Part shown: positions 34,438-44,275 of the stretch, in pieces
How positions within the stretch are numbered: position 1 is the stretch's first letter
How the letters are laid out: every line of letters starts with the position of its first letter
Assembly (NCBI RefSeq): GCF_002277025.1
Contig: NZ_NIWD01000008.1
Coordinates: forward strand, 658,333 to 722,332
Reading direction: 5' to 3'
DNA from: Sphingopyxis sp. GW247-27LB
GTDB lineage: Bacteria; Pseudomonadota; Alphaproteobacteria; Sphingomonadales; Sphingomonadaceae
Length of the DNA: 64,000 bases
Made by a program: the position numbers and the translations under genes
The notes under the pieces: generated by a model
Told to the model about the DNA's origin: nothing
What the model saw: the letters and a program-made list of their open reading frames with translations, nothing else
Database searches by the model: none

Positions 34438-35643
34438 GTGAACTACGAGCGGAAAGTGGATTCGATGGACAGCTTGGCGGGCTCGACGCAGGGCTTTTAC
34501 GAAGAGGCGGACAATCGCCGCAAGCGCATGCGCCTGATCATTGCGCTGGGGCTCATCGCGCTGGTGCTGGCGATCGCCTGGTATGCCTTTTCCGCGAGCA
34601 AGGGCGGCGGTGCGGCGGCCGGGGACGGCGCTGCGGGCACCGCCGCGAGCGCCCCGACCGTCACCGTCATGGTGCCCGGCATGCAGTCGGTGCAGGTGGC
34701 GATTTCGGTCAACGGCACGATCGCGGCGCGGCGTGAAATGCCGGTCGGCGTAGCCGGCGAGGGCGGCCAGGTGGTGAGCGTCCTCGTCGAACCCGGCCAA
34801 TGGGTCGGCGCGGGCCAGACGCTGGCGGTGATCGACCGTTCGGTCCAGGCGCAGCAGGCGGCGAGCCTTGCGGCGTCGATCCGCGTCGCGCAGGCCGATG
34901 CCGATCTGGCCGAGGCCGAACTCAAGCGCGCCGAGGCGCTGGTTTCGCGGGGCTTCATTTCAAAGGCCGACATGGACCGCAAGCGCGCGACGCGCGATGC
35001 GGCGCAGGCGCGCGTCCGCGTCGCGCAGGCGCAATATCGCGAAGCCGTGGCGCGCAACGGCCGGCTCAATATCGTCGCGCCCGCGGCGGGCCTCGTGCTG
35101 ACGCGCCAGGTCGAGCCGGGCCAGATCGTCGGCGCGGGCAGCGGCGTCCTGTTCCGCATGGCCAAGGGCGGCGAGATGGAAATGCTCGCCCAGATGGCCG
35201 AGGCCGATCTGCAGCGCGTGTCGGTCGGTACGCGCGCGACGGTGACGCCGGTCGGCACCGACCTGCAGATCGCGGGTCAGGTGTGGCAGGAATCGCCCGT
35301 CATCAACCCCGATACGCGGCAAGGCACGGTGCGCATCGCACTGCCCTACAGCGCGGCGCTGCGTCCCGGCGGCTTTGCCGACGCGCGCCTCGTCGCGGGC
35401 ACCGGCCAGGCGCCTCTGCTTCCCGAAAGCGCGGTGCAGAGCGGTCCCGAGGGCAATTTCGTGCTGATCGTCGACAAGAGCAACCAGGTCCAGCGCCGCG
35501 CGGTGAAGGTCGGCACCGTCACCGACGGCGGGGTGTCGATCGCGTCGGGGCTGACCGGCAACGAGCGCGTGGTCGTGCTCGCGGGCGCCTTCCTCAACCC
35601 CGGCGACAAGGTGAAGCCGGTCGTCCAGAAATCGCCGCAGTAA
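34438..35643 (+). CDS. RND efflux periplasmic adaptor subunit (MFP)
   Basis: A 401-residue membrane fusion protein. One N-terminal membrane anchor (about 32-52, LIIALGLIALVLAIAWYAF) is followed by the barrel-sandwich hybrid half (GGQVVSVLVEPGQWVGAGQTL), a coiled-coil hairpin (about 140-195, rich in AQADADLAEAELKRAEAL), the second lipoyl half (IVAPAAGLVLTRQVEPGQIV), a beta-barrel and a membrane-proximal domain. It links an RND pump to an outer-membrane channel; no TolC homologue is adjacent. GTG 34438 has GAGGGG 8 nt upstream. The permease starts 39 bp downstream, so this is a two-gene operon. Confidence 0.92.
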   Translation: MNYERKVDSMDSLAGSTQGFYEEADNRRKRMRLIIALGLIALVLAIAWYAFSASKGGGAAAGDGAAGTAASAPTVTVMVPGMQSVQVAISVNGTIAARREMPVGVAGEGGQVVSVLVEPGQWVGAGQTLAVIDRSVQAQQAASLAASIRVAQADADLAEAELKRAEALVSRGFISKADMDRKRATRDAAQARVRVAQAQYREAVARNGRLNIVAPAAGLVLTRQVEPGQIVGAGSGVLFRMAKGGEMEMLAQMAEADLQRVSVGTRATVTPVGTDLQIAGQVWQESPVINPDTRQGTVRIALPYSAALRPGGFADARLVAGTGQAPLLPESAVQSGPEGNFVLIVDKSNQVQRRAVKVGTVTDGGVSIASGLTGNERVVVLAGAFLNPGDKVKPVVQKSPQ

Positions 35644-35682
35644 CCGACCGCACCGCATCATCGCATACAGGGCGCCTGACTC

Positions 35683-38600
35683 ATGAGCTTTCGCAACATC
35701 TCCGCCTGGTGCATCCGCAATCCGGTGCCGCCGATCGTCCTGTTCGTGCTGCTGCTGCTCGCGGGGTTGATCAGCTTCAACCGGATGGACGTCAACGACA
35801 ATCCGGACGTCGAATTCCCGGCGGTCCAGGTCATCGTGGTGCAGCCCGGCGCGGCGCCGACCGAACTCGAAACGCAGGTCACCCAGCGCGTCGAAGCGGC
35901 GGTGCGCGGGGTCAGCGGCGTCGACGAAATGTCCTCCTATGTCGGCGAGGGGAACAGCACCACCTTTGTCCAGTTCGCGATCGGTACCCCGATCGACCGC
36001 GCCTACAACGACGTCAATCAGGCGGTTTCGCAGATCCGCAGCGAATTGCCCGACGGCATTCTCGAGCCGCAGATCATGCGCGTCGATATCGCGGGCGGGC
36101 CGATCACCTATTTCTCGGTCGAAGCGGCCGACATGACGCTCGAACAGCTCAGCTGGTTCGTCGACAATACGGTGGCGAAGGAATTGCTGTCGATTCCGGG
36201 CATGGCGAAGGTCAGCCGCTCGGGCGGCGTCGACCGCGAGATCCGCGTCATCCTCGATCCGGCGCGGATGCAGAGCTATGGCCTGACCGCCAGCCAGGTG
36301 AACCAGCAATTGCGGCAGGTGAACCTGAACGCCGCGGGCGGCCGCGCCGAGATCGCGGGGTCGGAACAGGCGGTGCGCGTGCTCGGCAACGCCGCCAGCG
36401 CCTATGAACTGGGCCAGACGCGCATCGCGATCGGCAACGGCCGGACAATCCGCCTGTCGGACGTCGCGAAGGTCAGCGACGGCTATGCCGAACAACGCAA
36501 CCTCGCCAAGATCGGCGGGCGGCAGGTGCTCTCCTTCTCGATCGAGAAGGCGAAGGGTGCCTCCGACGTCACCGTCCACGACGAGGCGATGAAGAAGCTC
36601 GAGGAGATCAAGAAGAACAATCCCAAGGTCAACTTCAAGATCCTCTTCACCCGCACCGAATATACCAAGGAGCAGTATCGCAGCTCGATGGCCGCGATGA
36701 TCGAGGGCGCGGTGCTCGCGGTCGTCGTCGTCTTCCTGTTCCTGCGCGACTGGCGCGCGACCTTGATCAGCGCGCTTGCGATCCCGCTCTCGGCGATCCC
36801 GACCTTCTGGTTCATGGAGCTGATGGGCTTTTCGCTGAACGGCCTGTCGCTGCTCGCGCTGAGCCTTGTCGCCGGGGTGCTCGTCGACGACGCGATCGTC
36901 GAGATCGAGAATATCGTCAGGCATATGCGCATGGGCAAAACCGCCTATCAGGCGGCGATCGACGCGGCGGATGAAATCGGCCTCGCGGTCGTCGCGACGA
37001 CGAGCTCGATCGTCGCGGTGTTCCTGCCCGTCGCATTGATGCCCGGCGTGTCGGGGCAATTCTTCATCCAGTTCGGCATGACCGTCGTCTTCGCGGTCCT
37101 CGTCAGCCTGGCGGTGGCGCGCATGATCACGCCGATGATCGCCGCCTATTTCCTCGCCGCGCAGGGCGAACAGGCGCACGCCGAAGGGCCGTGGGTCGAC
37201 CGCTACGAACGGCTGCTCGGCTGGACGCTGAACAGCGAGAAGCATCGGGCGGTGAAGGCGCGGTACGAGGCGTTCCCGACGAAGATCCAGTATCTTGCGG
37301 TCGCGCTGGCGGCTCCCGCGCTTTTCGCGCTGTTCCGGACCTTCGCCTATTTCCAGCCCGTGCCAGCGGGGCAGGATGAACCCAATCCGGCGATGTACTT
37401 CCTCCTGAACCTTCCCTTCTCGTCGCTGGGCCTTTTCCTGCTGGTCGCGCTGCTGACCATCCTGATCGGCGCGCTTGCGTGGCTGCTCGGCATGCGCCAG
37501 TTCGGCTTCACCAACTGGTCCAAATATATGGCGCAGCGCGCTTATGCGCGCCTGTTCGACCATCGCGTGTGGATCGTCGGCGTCGGCGTCCTTGCCTTTG
37601 CGATGAGTCTCATCTTGTTCGCGGTCATCCCGAAGCAGTTCCAGCCGACGATCAACAGCGACTACAGCCAGGTCAAATACGAGCTGCCGCCGGGCTCGAC
37701 GCTCGAGCAGAGCGAGACGATCGCGCGGCAGATTTCGGCGATCCTCGACGGCAGCCCGGTGGTCGACACCGCCTTCTATGACGTCAATGTCGGTGGCGGG
37801 AACGCCTTCCTGACGCTCAAGAAGCACCGCGAGGTCACCAGCGTCGAATGGGAACGCAGCCTGCAGCCCAAGCTCGCGGCGATCCCCGACGCGCGGGTGA
37901 CCTTCCAGAGCCAGTCGGGCGGCTTTTCGGGCCGCGACATCACTTTCGTCATCGGCGGCGACGATCCGGTCGCGCTCGAAAAGCACGCGCTCAAGATCGT
38001 CGACGAGATGAAGGGGCTGAAGGAAATCCGGTCTCCGCGCATCGAGGGCGATATTCCGCGACCCGAGATCATCATCACGCCGCGGCTCGACCTCGCCGCC
38101 GACCTCGGCGTGACGACCGCTGCGCTCAGCCAGACGATCCGCATCGCGACGCTGGGCGACATCGACCAGAATGCCGCGAAATTCTCGCTGTCCGACCGTC
38201 AGATCCCGATCCGGGTGCTGCTCTCCGAAGATTCGCGGCGCAGCCTCGCGACGCTGGAAAATCTGCCGGTGCCGACTGCCAACGGTTCGACGGTGCCGCT
38301 GAAATCGGTCGCCGAGATCGGCTTCGGCGCGGGGCCGACAGAGCTTCGCCGCTACAATCAAACGCGGCGCATCGTGATCGGCGCCGACCTCGCGCCGGGG
38401 CTGGTCACGGGCAATGCGCAGGAAAAGATCGACGCGCTGCCCGCGGTCAAGAACATGCCGCAGGGTATCCGCAAGGTCATCCAGGGTGACGCCAAGTGGC
38501 AGGCCGAGATGATGACGAACTTCTTCATCGCGCTCGTCGCGGGGCTGATGCTCGTCTTCTCGACGCTGGTGCTGCTCTATCGCCGCTTCCTGTCGCCGCT

Positions 38601-39099
38601 GGTCAACATGTCGTCGCTGCTGCTCGCCCCGCTCGGCGGTCTGCTTGGACTGCTGATCACAGGCATGGAAATCTCCATGCCTGTGTTCATCGGCCTGCTC
38701 ATGCTGCTCGGCATCGTCGCGAAGAACTCGATCCTGCTCGTCGATTTCGCGATCGAGGAGATGGACAAGGGAATCGACAAGGCCGAAGCGCTGAAGGATG
38801 CGGGACGCAAGCGCGCGCAGCCGATCGTGATGACGACGGTCGCGATGGTCGCCGGCATGGTGCCGACCGCGCTGTCGCTGTCGGGCGACGGGGCGTGGCG
38901 CGCGCCGATGGGGGTGGTGGTGATTGGGGGGTTGATCCTATCGACCCTCCTGACCCTGCTGATCGTTCCCGCGGGTTTCAGCCTTGCCGACAGCATCGAG
39001 AAACGGCTCGGCCGCTTCTTCTCGCGCAACCTGCTGACCTATCGGCCGGGCGACGACACCAAGCCGCACGCCGACCCGGTTCCGCACCCGGCGGAGTGA
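35683..39099 (+). CDS. RND efflux inner-membrane permease (AcrB/MexF family)
   Basis: A 1138-residue RND transporter exporting unknown compounds by proton antiport. TM1 (IVLFVLLLLAGLISF), two large periplasmic loops and the TM4 proton-relay pair Asp402-Asp403 (VLVDDAIVEIENI) are present. It is about 90 residues longer than AcrB. An extra segment at about 515-610, between TM6 and TM7, carries two added hydrophobic stretches (about 535-555 and 577-603). The C-terminal half has a normal RND layout to TM12. The CusA-type methionine cluster is absent, favouring a hydrophobe/amphiphile exporter. Translation follows the MFP gene. Confidence 0.94.
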   Translation: MSFRNISAWCIRNPVPPIVLFVLLLLAGLISFNRMDVNDNPDVEFPAVQVIVVQPGAAPTELETQVTQRVEAAVRGVSGVDEMSSYVGEGNSTTFVQFAIGTPIDRAYNDVNQAVSQIRSELPDGILEPQIMRVDIAGGPITYFSVEAADMTLEQLSWFVDNTVAKELLSIPGMAKVSRSGGVDREIRVILDPARMQSYGLTASQVNQQLRQVNLNAAGGRAEIAGSEQAVRVLGNAASAYELGQTRIAIGNGRTIRLSDVAKVSDGYAEQRNLAKIGGRQVLSFSIEKAKGASDVTVHDEAMKKLEEIKKNNPKVNFKILFTRTEYTKEQYRSSMAAMIEGAVLAVVVVFLFLRDWRATLISALAIPLSAIPTFWFMELMGFSLNGLSLLALSLVAGVLVDDAIVEIENIVRHMRMGKTAYQAAIDAADEIGLAVVATTSSIVAVFLPVALMPGVSGQFFIQFGMTVVFAVLVSLAVARMITPMIAAYFLAAQGEQAHAEGPWVDRYERLLGWTLNSEKHRAVKARYEAFPTKIQYLAVALAAPALFALFRTFAYFQPVPAGQDEPNPAMYFLLNLPFSSLGLFLLVALLTILIGALAWLLGMRQFGFTNWSKYMAQRAYARLFDHRVWIVGVGVLAFAMSLILFAVIPKQFQPTINSDYSQVKYELPPGSTLEQSETIARQISAILDGSPVVDTAFYDVNVGGGNAFLTLKKHREVTSVEWERSLQPKLAAIPDARVTFQSQSGGFSGRDITFVIGGDDPVALEKHALKIVDEMKGLKEIRSPRIEGDIPRPEIIITPRLDLAADLGVTTAALSQTIRIATLGDIDQNAAKFSLSDRQIPIRVLLSEDSRRSLATLENLPVPTANGSTVPLKSVAEIGFGAGPTELRRYNQTRRIVIGADLAPGLVTGNAQEKIDALPAVKNMPQGIRKVIQGDAKWQAEMMTNFFIALVAGLMLVFSTLVLLYRRFLSPLVNMSSLLLAPLGGLLGLLITGMEISMPVFIGLLMLLGIVAKNSILLVDFAIEEMDKGIDKAEALKDAGRKRAQPIVMTTVAMVAGMVPTALSLSGDGAWRAPMGVVVIGGLILSTLLTLLIVPAGFSLADSIEKRLGRFFSRNLLTYRPGDDTKPHADPVPHPAE

Positions 39100-39160
39100 G
39101 GCGCACCCGGCGCGGCGACCGGCCGCGCTGGTTGCAACCTTTGCGCTATGCCGCCATTTG

Positions 39161-40468
39161 ATGGACATGACGGAAAGCGTTTCTTCCGAAACCGATAGCG
39201 GACGCGCCCACCCCCATATGAACCGGAGGGTGGGCGTTGCCGTTCCGACGGGCGGGTTCAATATCCGCATCGTCGCGACCGGGCTGCTCGTCGTCATGGC
39301 GGCCGTCTTCGTCACCGCGAAATATTTCCAGGACGCGCATCCCGCCGTCGGTTTCGTGCGCGCCTTCGCCGAGGCGGCGATGGTCGGCGGACTGGCCGAC
39401 TGGTTCGCGGTCACCGCGCTGTTCCGCCATCCGATGGGGCTGCCGATCCCGCACACCGCCATCGTGCCGCGCAACAAGAACCGCATCGGCGATACGCTCG
39501 CGCGCTTTCTGCTCAACAATTTCCTGCTGCCGCGCCTGATCGCGCGCAAGATGCAGACGGTCGACGTCGCGGGCGCGGTCGGTCATTTCCTGTCGCAGCC
39601 CGCGGCGGGCGGCGGGCGGCTCAAGCTGGGGGCATCGCGGATCATTGCCGACGCGCTCGGCGCGCTCGACCAGAAGCGGCTGGGCGGCATGGTCAAATCG
39701 GCGATCGCCGACCGCCTGCGCGAACTCGATATCGCGCCGCTGCTCGGCCAGGCGTTGCAGGCGGCGCTCGCCGAGGGGCGGCACCAGCCGCTGCTCGACG
39801 CGATGGTCAAATGGGGGTCGAAGACGCTCGACCTCAACGCGCACCTGATCCACCAGATGGTGCACGACAATTCGAACGCGATCGTCCGCTTCACCGGGCT
39901 CGACGAAAGCATCGCCAACCGCATCGTCGCAGGGCTCGGCAAGCTGCTCACCGACATGGCGGCCGAGCCCGACCATCCGATCCGGCTGCGCGTCGAGGAA
40001 GGGCTCGCCAAGATGGCGCTCGACCTTCAGGAAGATCCCGAGGTTCAGGCGAAGGTCGCCAAGGTGCGCGACGAACTGCTCGACAATGCCGCGGTCAAGC
40101 GCTGGCTCGATGGCCTGTGGGAACAGGGGCGCAGCGCGCTGCTCAAAGCGGCGCGCGACCCCGAAACGATGCTGGCGGGGCGGATCGGCGAGCTCGTCAC
40201 CCAGTTCGGCACGATGCTGGGCGAGGACGCGGCGATCAAGCGCACGCTCAACCGCTATGCACGGCGCGCGGTGGTCGGCGCGGTCGACAGCTATGGCGAG
40301 ACCGCGCTGCGCCTCGTGTCCGACACGATCCGCGGCTGGGACGCGAAGACGATCACCGACCGGCTGGAAAATGCGGTCGGCGACGACCTGCAATATATCC
40401 GCATCAACGGCACGCTGGTCGGCGGGCTGGTCGGGGTGCTGATCCACGCGGTGGATATCTGGATCTGA
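39161..40468 (+). CDS. DUF445 family membrane protein
   Basis: A 435-residue DUF445 protein. An N-terminal membrane segment (about 38-55, IRIVATGLLVVMAAVFVTA) is followed by the conserved GGLADWFAVTALFRHPMGLPIPHTAIVPRNKNRIG. A long helical domain comes next, and a second membrane segment ends the protein (NGTLVGGLVGVLIHAVDI). Function is unknown; related proteins have been linked to envelope integrity. Three ATG/TTG starts lie close together (39158, 39161, 39167). I chose 39161; no clear ribosome binding site is visible. Confidence 0.85.
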   Translation: MDMTESVSSETDSGRAHPHMNRRVGVAVPTGGFNIRIVATGLLVVMAAVFVTAKYFQDAHPAVGFVRAFAEAAMVGGLADWFAVTALFRHPMGLPIPHTAIVPRNKNRIGDTLARFLLNNFLLPRLIARKMQTVDVAGAVGHFLSQPAAGGGRLKLGASRIIADALGALDQKRLGGMVKSAIADRLRELDIAPLLGQALQAALAEGRHQPLLDAMVKWGSKTLDLNAHLIHQMVHDNSNAIVRFTGLDESIANRIVAGLGKLLTDMAAEPDHPIRLRVEEGLAKMALDLQEDPEVQAKVAKVRDELLDNAAVKRWLDGLWEQGRSALLKAARDPETMLAGRIGELVTQFGTMLGEDAAIKRTLNRYARRAVVGAVDSYGETALRLVSDTIRGWDAKTITDRLENAVGDDLQYIRINGTLVGGLVGVLIHAVDIWI

Positions 40469-40546
40469 CCGTCGCCCGCGCAGGCGGGGGCCGCTATGGG
40501 CGTGGCGCAAGGGTGCCAACGGCCCCCGCCTTCGCGGGGGCGACGG
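40469..40546. repeat. Palindromic repeat at a convergent gene junction
   Basis: Inverted arms at 40469-40493 (CCGTCGCCCGCG...) and 40520-40546 (...GGGGGCGACGG), spanning the entire gap between two convergent stop codons. Its position suggests a two-way transcription barrier. Confidence 0.85.
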
Positions 40547-41338
40547 TTATGGGAGGCTCGCCAGCCCCTCGCGAAAGCTCGGATAGCGCGGTGTCCAGCC
40601 CAATAGCCGCTTCGCCTTGCCGTTCGCGACGCGGCGGTTTTCGGCGTAGAAGGCGCGTGCGGCGGGCGAGAGGCCCGCGTCCTCCAGCGATTGCAGCGGC
40701 GGCAGCGGCGCGCCGAGCCGCGCGCAGCCCCATTCGACGAGGCGGTTCTGATGGCAGGGCTCGTCGTCGGCGAGGTTATAGACGCCCGGCGGGCCGGTGA
40801 AGGACGCGATGACGCCGCCCGCGATGTCGTCGACATGGATGCGGCTGAAGACCTGTTCCGGCAGGTCGATGCGATGCGCGCGCCCTTCGCCGATGCGATC
40901 GAGGATCGAGCGGCCGGGACCGTAGATGCCGGGCAGGCGGAGCACGCTTGCGTCGCCGCGCAGCATGGCCCAGGCCGCGTCGGCGACATTGCGGTCGGGA
41001 CGGCGGCCCTTGACGGGCGCGCTTTCGTCGACCCACGCGCCGCGTGCGTCGCCGTAGACGCCGGTCGAGGAGAGGTAGCCGACCCAGCGGGCGGGCGCGA
41101 TCGCGATCGCCTCGCCATAGCGGGCGAGCACGGGATCGGCGCCCTCGGCGGGCGGCACCGACGACAGGATATGCGTCGCGCCGCGCAGGGCGGCGATCAC
41201 CGACGGCGCATCGTCGAAGGCGAGCGTGCCGCCGCGGCCGTCGCGCGTCGTCCCCGTCACCGCCCACCCGCGCGCGAGCAGGCGATCGGCGAGGTGGCTC
41301 GCCGCATAGCCCATTCCGAAAATCAGCATATGGCTCAT
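40547..41338 (-). CDS. SDR family NAD(P)-dependent sugar-epimerase-like protein (YeeZ-like)
   Basis: A 263-residue extended/atypical SDR. The Rossmann loop is degenerate (MLIFGMGYAASHLADRLLARGW, GxGYxxSxLA type). YLSSTGVYGD supplies the Ser/Thr-Tyr part of the active site, and the usual YxxxK lysine is not obvious. It resembles E. coli YeeZ and other NAD-dependent epimerase-like proteins of unknown substrate. It is transcribed toward the DUF445 gene, with a palindrome filling the junction. Confidence 0.82.
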   Translation of the reverse strand: MSHMLIFGMGYAASHLADRLLARGWAVTGTTRDGRGGTLAFDDAPSVIAALRGATHILSSVPPAEGADPVLARYGEAIAIAPARWVGYLSSTGVYGDARGAWVDESAPVKGRRPDRNVADAAWAMLRGDASVLRLPGIYGPGRSILDRIGEGRAHRIDLPEQVFSRIHVDDIAGGVIASFTGPPGVYNLADDEPCHQNRLVEWGCARLGAPLPPLQSLEDAGLSPAARAFYAENRRVANGKAKRLLGWTPRYPSFREGLASLP

Positions 41339-41396
41339 CGGCCGCCTTATTGCGCGGAGGGCGCCGCAAGCCTAGGATAATAAGTGACCATTTTTC

Positions 41397-41481
41397 CCGT
41401 TCGTGCTGAGCTTGTCGAAGCACCGTTCTTTGTCTTCGAGGGAAGAGAAGAACGGCCCTTCGACAAGCTCAGGGCGAACGG
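41397..41481. repeat. Long palindromic intergenic repeat (CTTGTCGAAG type)
   Basis: Arms 41397-41429 and 41449-41481 pair over most of their length: CCGTTCG/CGAACGG, CTGAGCTTGTCGAAG/CTTCGACAAGCTCAG and CCGTTCTT/AAGAACGG. The loop is about 18-20 nt. The CTGAGCTTGTCGAAG palindrome is a frequent intergenic repeat in sphingomonad genomes, by my recollection. It ends 24 bp before the pepN start. Confidence 0.85.
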
Positions 41482-41504
41482 ATAGTGAGGACCCGATATC
41501 CGGC

Positions 41505-44099
41505 ATGACCGACGCTTCTTCCTCTCCCGCCATCCCCGCCACCATCCACCGCGGCGACTATCGCCCGCCCGAATGGCAGATTCCCGACATCGCGCTCGAT
41601 TTCGCGCTGGGGATCGCGGAGACGCGCGTCACCGCGGCGCTTTCGGTCGTGCGCGGGGCCGCGGCGCCCGCGCCGCTGCTGCTGCGCGGCGACGGGCTGA
41701 CCGCCGCCGAGGTGCGCGTCGAGGGGGCGGTGTGGAACGACTGGCGCATGGAGGGCGGCGACCTGATCGTCGACCTCGGCGACCGTGACGCGGCGACGGT
41801 CGAGATCGATACGGTCATCGACCCGGCGGCCAACACCCAGCTTTCGGGCCTCTACGCCTCGAACGACATGCTGTGCACCCAGTGCGAGGCCGAGGGATTC
41901 CGCCGCATCACCTTCCACCCCGACCGGCCCGACGTGCTCAGCCGCTATCGGGTGCGGATGGCGGGCGACAAGGCGGCCTTCCCGATCCTGCTCTCGAACG
42001 GCAACAGGGTCGAAACCGGCGAGGGCGCGGACGGCACGCACTGGGCGCTGTGGGAGGATCCGTGGCCCAAGCCCTCCTATCTCTTCGCGCTCGTCGCGGG
42101 CGACCTCGTCGTCAATCGAGACAGCTTCACGACGATGTCGGGGCGTCAGGTCGAGCTCGGCATCTGGGTGCGCGACGGCGACCTCGACCGCACCCATCAT
42201 GCGATGGCGGCGCTCAAGCACAGCATGAAGTGGGACGAGGCGGTCTATGGCCGCGAATATGATCTCGACCTGTTCAACATCGTCGCGGTCAGCGACTTCA
42301 ACATGGGGGCGATGGAGAACAAGGGGCTCAATATCTTCAACACCCGCTATATCCTCGCCGACCCCGACACCGCGACCGACGCCGATTACGACGGGGTCGA
42401 GGGCGTCGTCGCGCACGAATATTTCCACAACTGGTCGGGCAACCGCGTCACCTGCCGCGACTGGTTCCAGCTCAGCCTGAAAGAGGGCTTCACCGTCTAT
42501 CGCGACCAGAGCTTCTCGGCCGCCATGGGCTCGCCGCCGGTCAAGCGGATCGAGGACGTCCGCCTGCTCCGCGCTGCGCAATTCCCCGAGGATGCGGGGC
42601 CGCTCGCGCACCCGATCCGGCCCGACAGCTATCAGGAGATTTCGAACTTCTACACCGCGACCGTCTACAACAAGGGCGCCGAGGTGATCCGGATGATGGC
42701 GACCTTGCTGGGGCCGGAGCGGTTTCGGGCGGGCACCGATCTCTATTTCGAGCGTCACGACGGCGAGGCCGCGACCTGCGAGGATTTCGTCCGCGCGATG
42801 GAGGAGGGCGGCGGCATCGACCTGTCGCAGTTCCGCCGCTGGTACGAGCAGGCGGGGACGCCGAAGCTGCATCTCGCGCTCGCGCAGGAGGGCGAGGAGT
42901 GGTTCCTCGACGTGACGCAGGCGGTGCCGCCGACACCGGGGCAGGGCGACAAGGCGCCGATGATGATGCCGCTGCGCCTCGCCGCCTTCGCGATGGACGG
43001 CAGCGGCGCGGCGCTGCCCGACACGCTGGCGACGCTGACCGGCGCGGTGCAGCGCATCCCGCTCGGCCGCTTCGCGGCGCGGCCGGCGCTGTCGGTCAAC
43101 CGCGGCTTTTCGGCGCCGGTCATCGTCGATTTCGAGCGTGCGCCGGGCGAACTCGCGTGGCTCGCGGCGCACGACGACGATCCCTTCGCGCGCTACGAGG
43201 CGCTCCAGCAACTGATGCTCGACTCATTGGTCGCGGCGGTGTCGGGCGAGGCGGGCGACCGCGAGGCGGTGATCGCCGCGGTCGGGCAGACGCTCGCGGG
43301 CGCGGCCGACGACCCGGCCTTCGTCGCCGAGGCGGTGCTGCTTCCCAGCGAAGCCTTTATCGGCGACCAGATGGTGACTGTCGACCCCGACGCGATCCGC
43401 CGCGAGCGGCTGGCGCTGCAGGCGGCGATCGGCGCGGCGCTCGAGCGCGAATGGCGGGCAATTCTGGCGCAGGCCGCGCCGCCCGCGACCGACCTCACCC
43501 CCGCTGCCAAGGGACGCCGCCGTCTGCGCGGCGTCGCGCTCGCCTATCTCGCGGCGAGCGGGCAAGGCGATGTGCCCGGCTTTGCCTTCGCGATCTTCTC
43601 GAACGCCGACGGGATGACCGAGCGGCAGGCGGCGCTCGCGACGCTGGCGCACGGCGACAGCGACGAGCGCGCGCACGCGCTCGACATCTTCTATCAGCGC
43701 TATCGCGACAATCCGCTGGTGCTCGACAAATGGTTCCAGGTCCAGGCCTGGTCGCAACGCGCCGATACGGTGGCGGCGGTCGCCGAGCTGGCGCGGCACC
43801 CCGATTTCACCCTCGCCAACCCCAACCGCGTGCGCGCGCTCTATGGTGCCTTCGCGGGCAATCAGGCGGCGTTTCATCAGGCCGACGGCGCGGGATATCG
43901 CCTGCTCGCGGACCTCGTCATCGCGCTCGACCCGAAGAATCCCCAGACCGCGGCGCGCATGATCCCGCCGCTCGGCCGTTGGAAGCGCTTCGACGACACG
44001 CGCGCCGCGATGATGAGAGCCGAGCTCGAGCGGATATTGGCGCAACCCGGCCTGTCGCGCGACGTGACCGAGCAGGCGAGCAAGAGTTTGATGGGATAG
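41505..44099 (+). CDS. pepN: Aminopeptidase N
   Basis: An 864-residue M1 zinc aminopeptidase, E. coli PepN type. The N-terminal beta domain carries CTQCEAEGFRRITFHPDRPDV. The substrate-binding GAMEN motif is at 268-272, and the zinc site HEYFH is at 304-308 with the third ligand Glu327 (KEGFTVYRD). A C-terminal helical domain (about 530-864) follows. It removes N-terminal residues from peptides in the cytosol. The start at 41505 is the first ATG after the palindromic repeat; earlier in-frame codons would read through the repeat. Confidence 0.96.
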   Translation: MTDASSSPAIPATIHRGDYRPPEWQIPDIALDFALGIAETRVTAALSVVRGAAAPAPLLLRGDGLTAAEVRVEGAVWNDWRMEGGDLIVDLGDRDAATVEIDTVIDPAANTQLSGLYASNDMLCTQCEAEGFRRITFHPDRPDVLSRYRVRMAGDKAAFPILLSNGNRVETGEGADGTHWALWEDPWPKPSYLFALVAGDLVVNRDSFTTMSGRQVELGIWVRDGDLDRTHHAMAALKHSMKWDEAVYGREYDLDLFNIVAVSDFNMGAMENKGLNIFNTRYILADPDTATDADYDGVEGVVAHEYFHNWSGNRVTCRDWFQLSLKEGFTVYRDQSFSAAMGSPPVKRIEDVRLLRAAQFPEDAGPLAHPIRPDSYQEISNFYTATVYNKGAEVIRMMATLLGPERFRAGTDLYFERHDGEAATCEDFVRAMEEGGGIDLSQFRRWYEQAGTPKLHLALAQEGEEWFLDVTQAVPPTPGQGDKAPMMMPLRLAAFAMDGSGAALPDTLATLTGAVQRIPLGRFAARPALSVNRGFSAPVIVDFERAPGELAWLAAHDDDPFARYEALQQLMLDSLVAAVSGEAGDREAVIAAVGQTLAGAADDPAFVAEAVLLPSEAFIGDQMVTVDPDAIRRERLALQAAIGAALEREWRAILAQAAPPATDLTPAAKGRRRLRGVALAYLAASGQGDVPGFAFAIFSNADGMTERQAALATLAHGDSDERAHALDIFYQRYRDNPLVLDKWFQVQAWSQRADTVAAVAELARHPDFTLANPNRVRALYGAFAGNQAAFHQADGAGYRLLADLVIALDPKNPQTAARMIPPLGRWKRFDDTRAAMMRAELERILAQPGLSRDVTEQASKSLMG

Positions 44100-44113
44100 G
44101 GCGCCGTAAAAAG

Positions 44114-44228
44114 CCCTCTCCCCTTCAGGGGAGAGGGTTGGGAGAGGGGGGCACGCACGCTGGCCCCTCTCAACTCCGGCCAGCGAGCGAGCTCGCAAGC
44201 CTCCGTATCTCTCCCCTGAAGGGGAGAG
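44114..44228. repeat. Composite palindromic repeat, copy 3 (variant centre)
   Basis: Outer hairpins CCCTCTCCCCTTCAGGGG... (44114-44137) and CTCTCCCCTGAAGGGGAGAG (44209-44228). The central stem GAGAGGGG / CCCCTCTC (44142-44149 with 44164-44171) is shorter than in the other copies. The small hairpin is GCGAGC-GA-GCTCGC (44183-44196). It lies between the convergent pepN and sugE. Confidence 0.85.
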
Positions 44229-44275
44229 AGCCATTATCCAGACTCCGCCACCGCTCGAAATCGCGGCCGCGCCGA

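Noticed and set aside
34960..38361. A 1133-codon open frame on the minus strand opposite the RND genes
   Set aside because: It is antisense to two well-supported genes, Arg/His/Asp-rich with no domain, and typical of GC-rich shadow frames.
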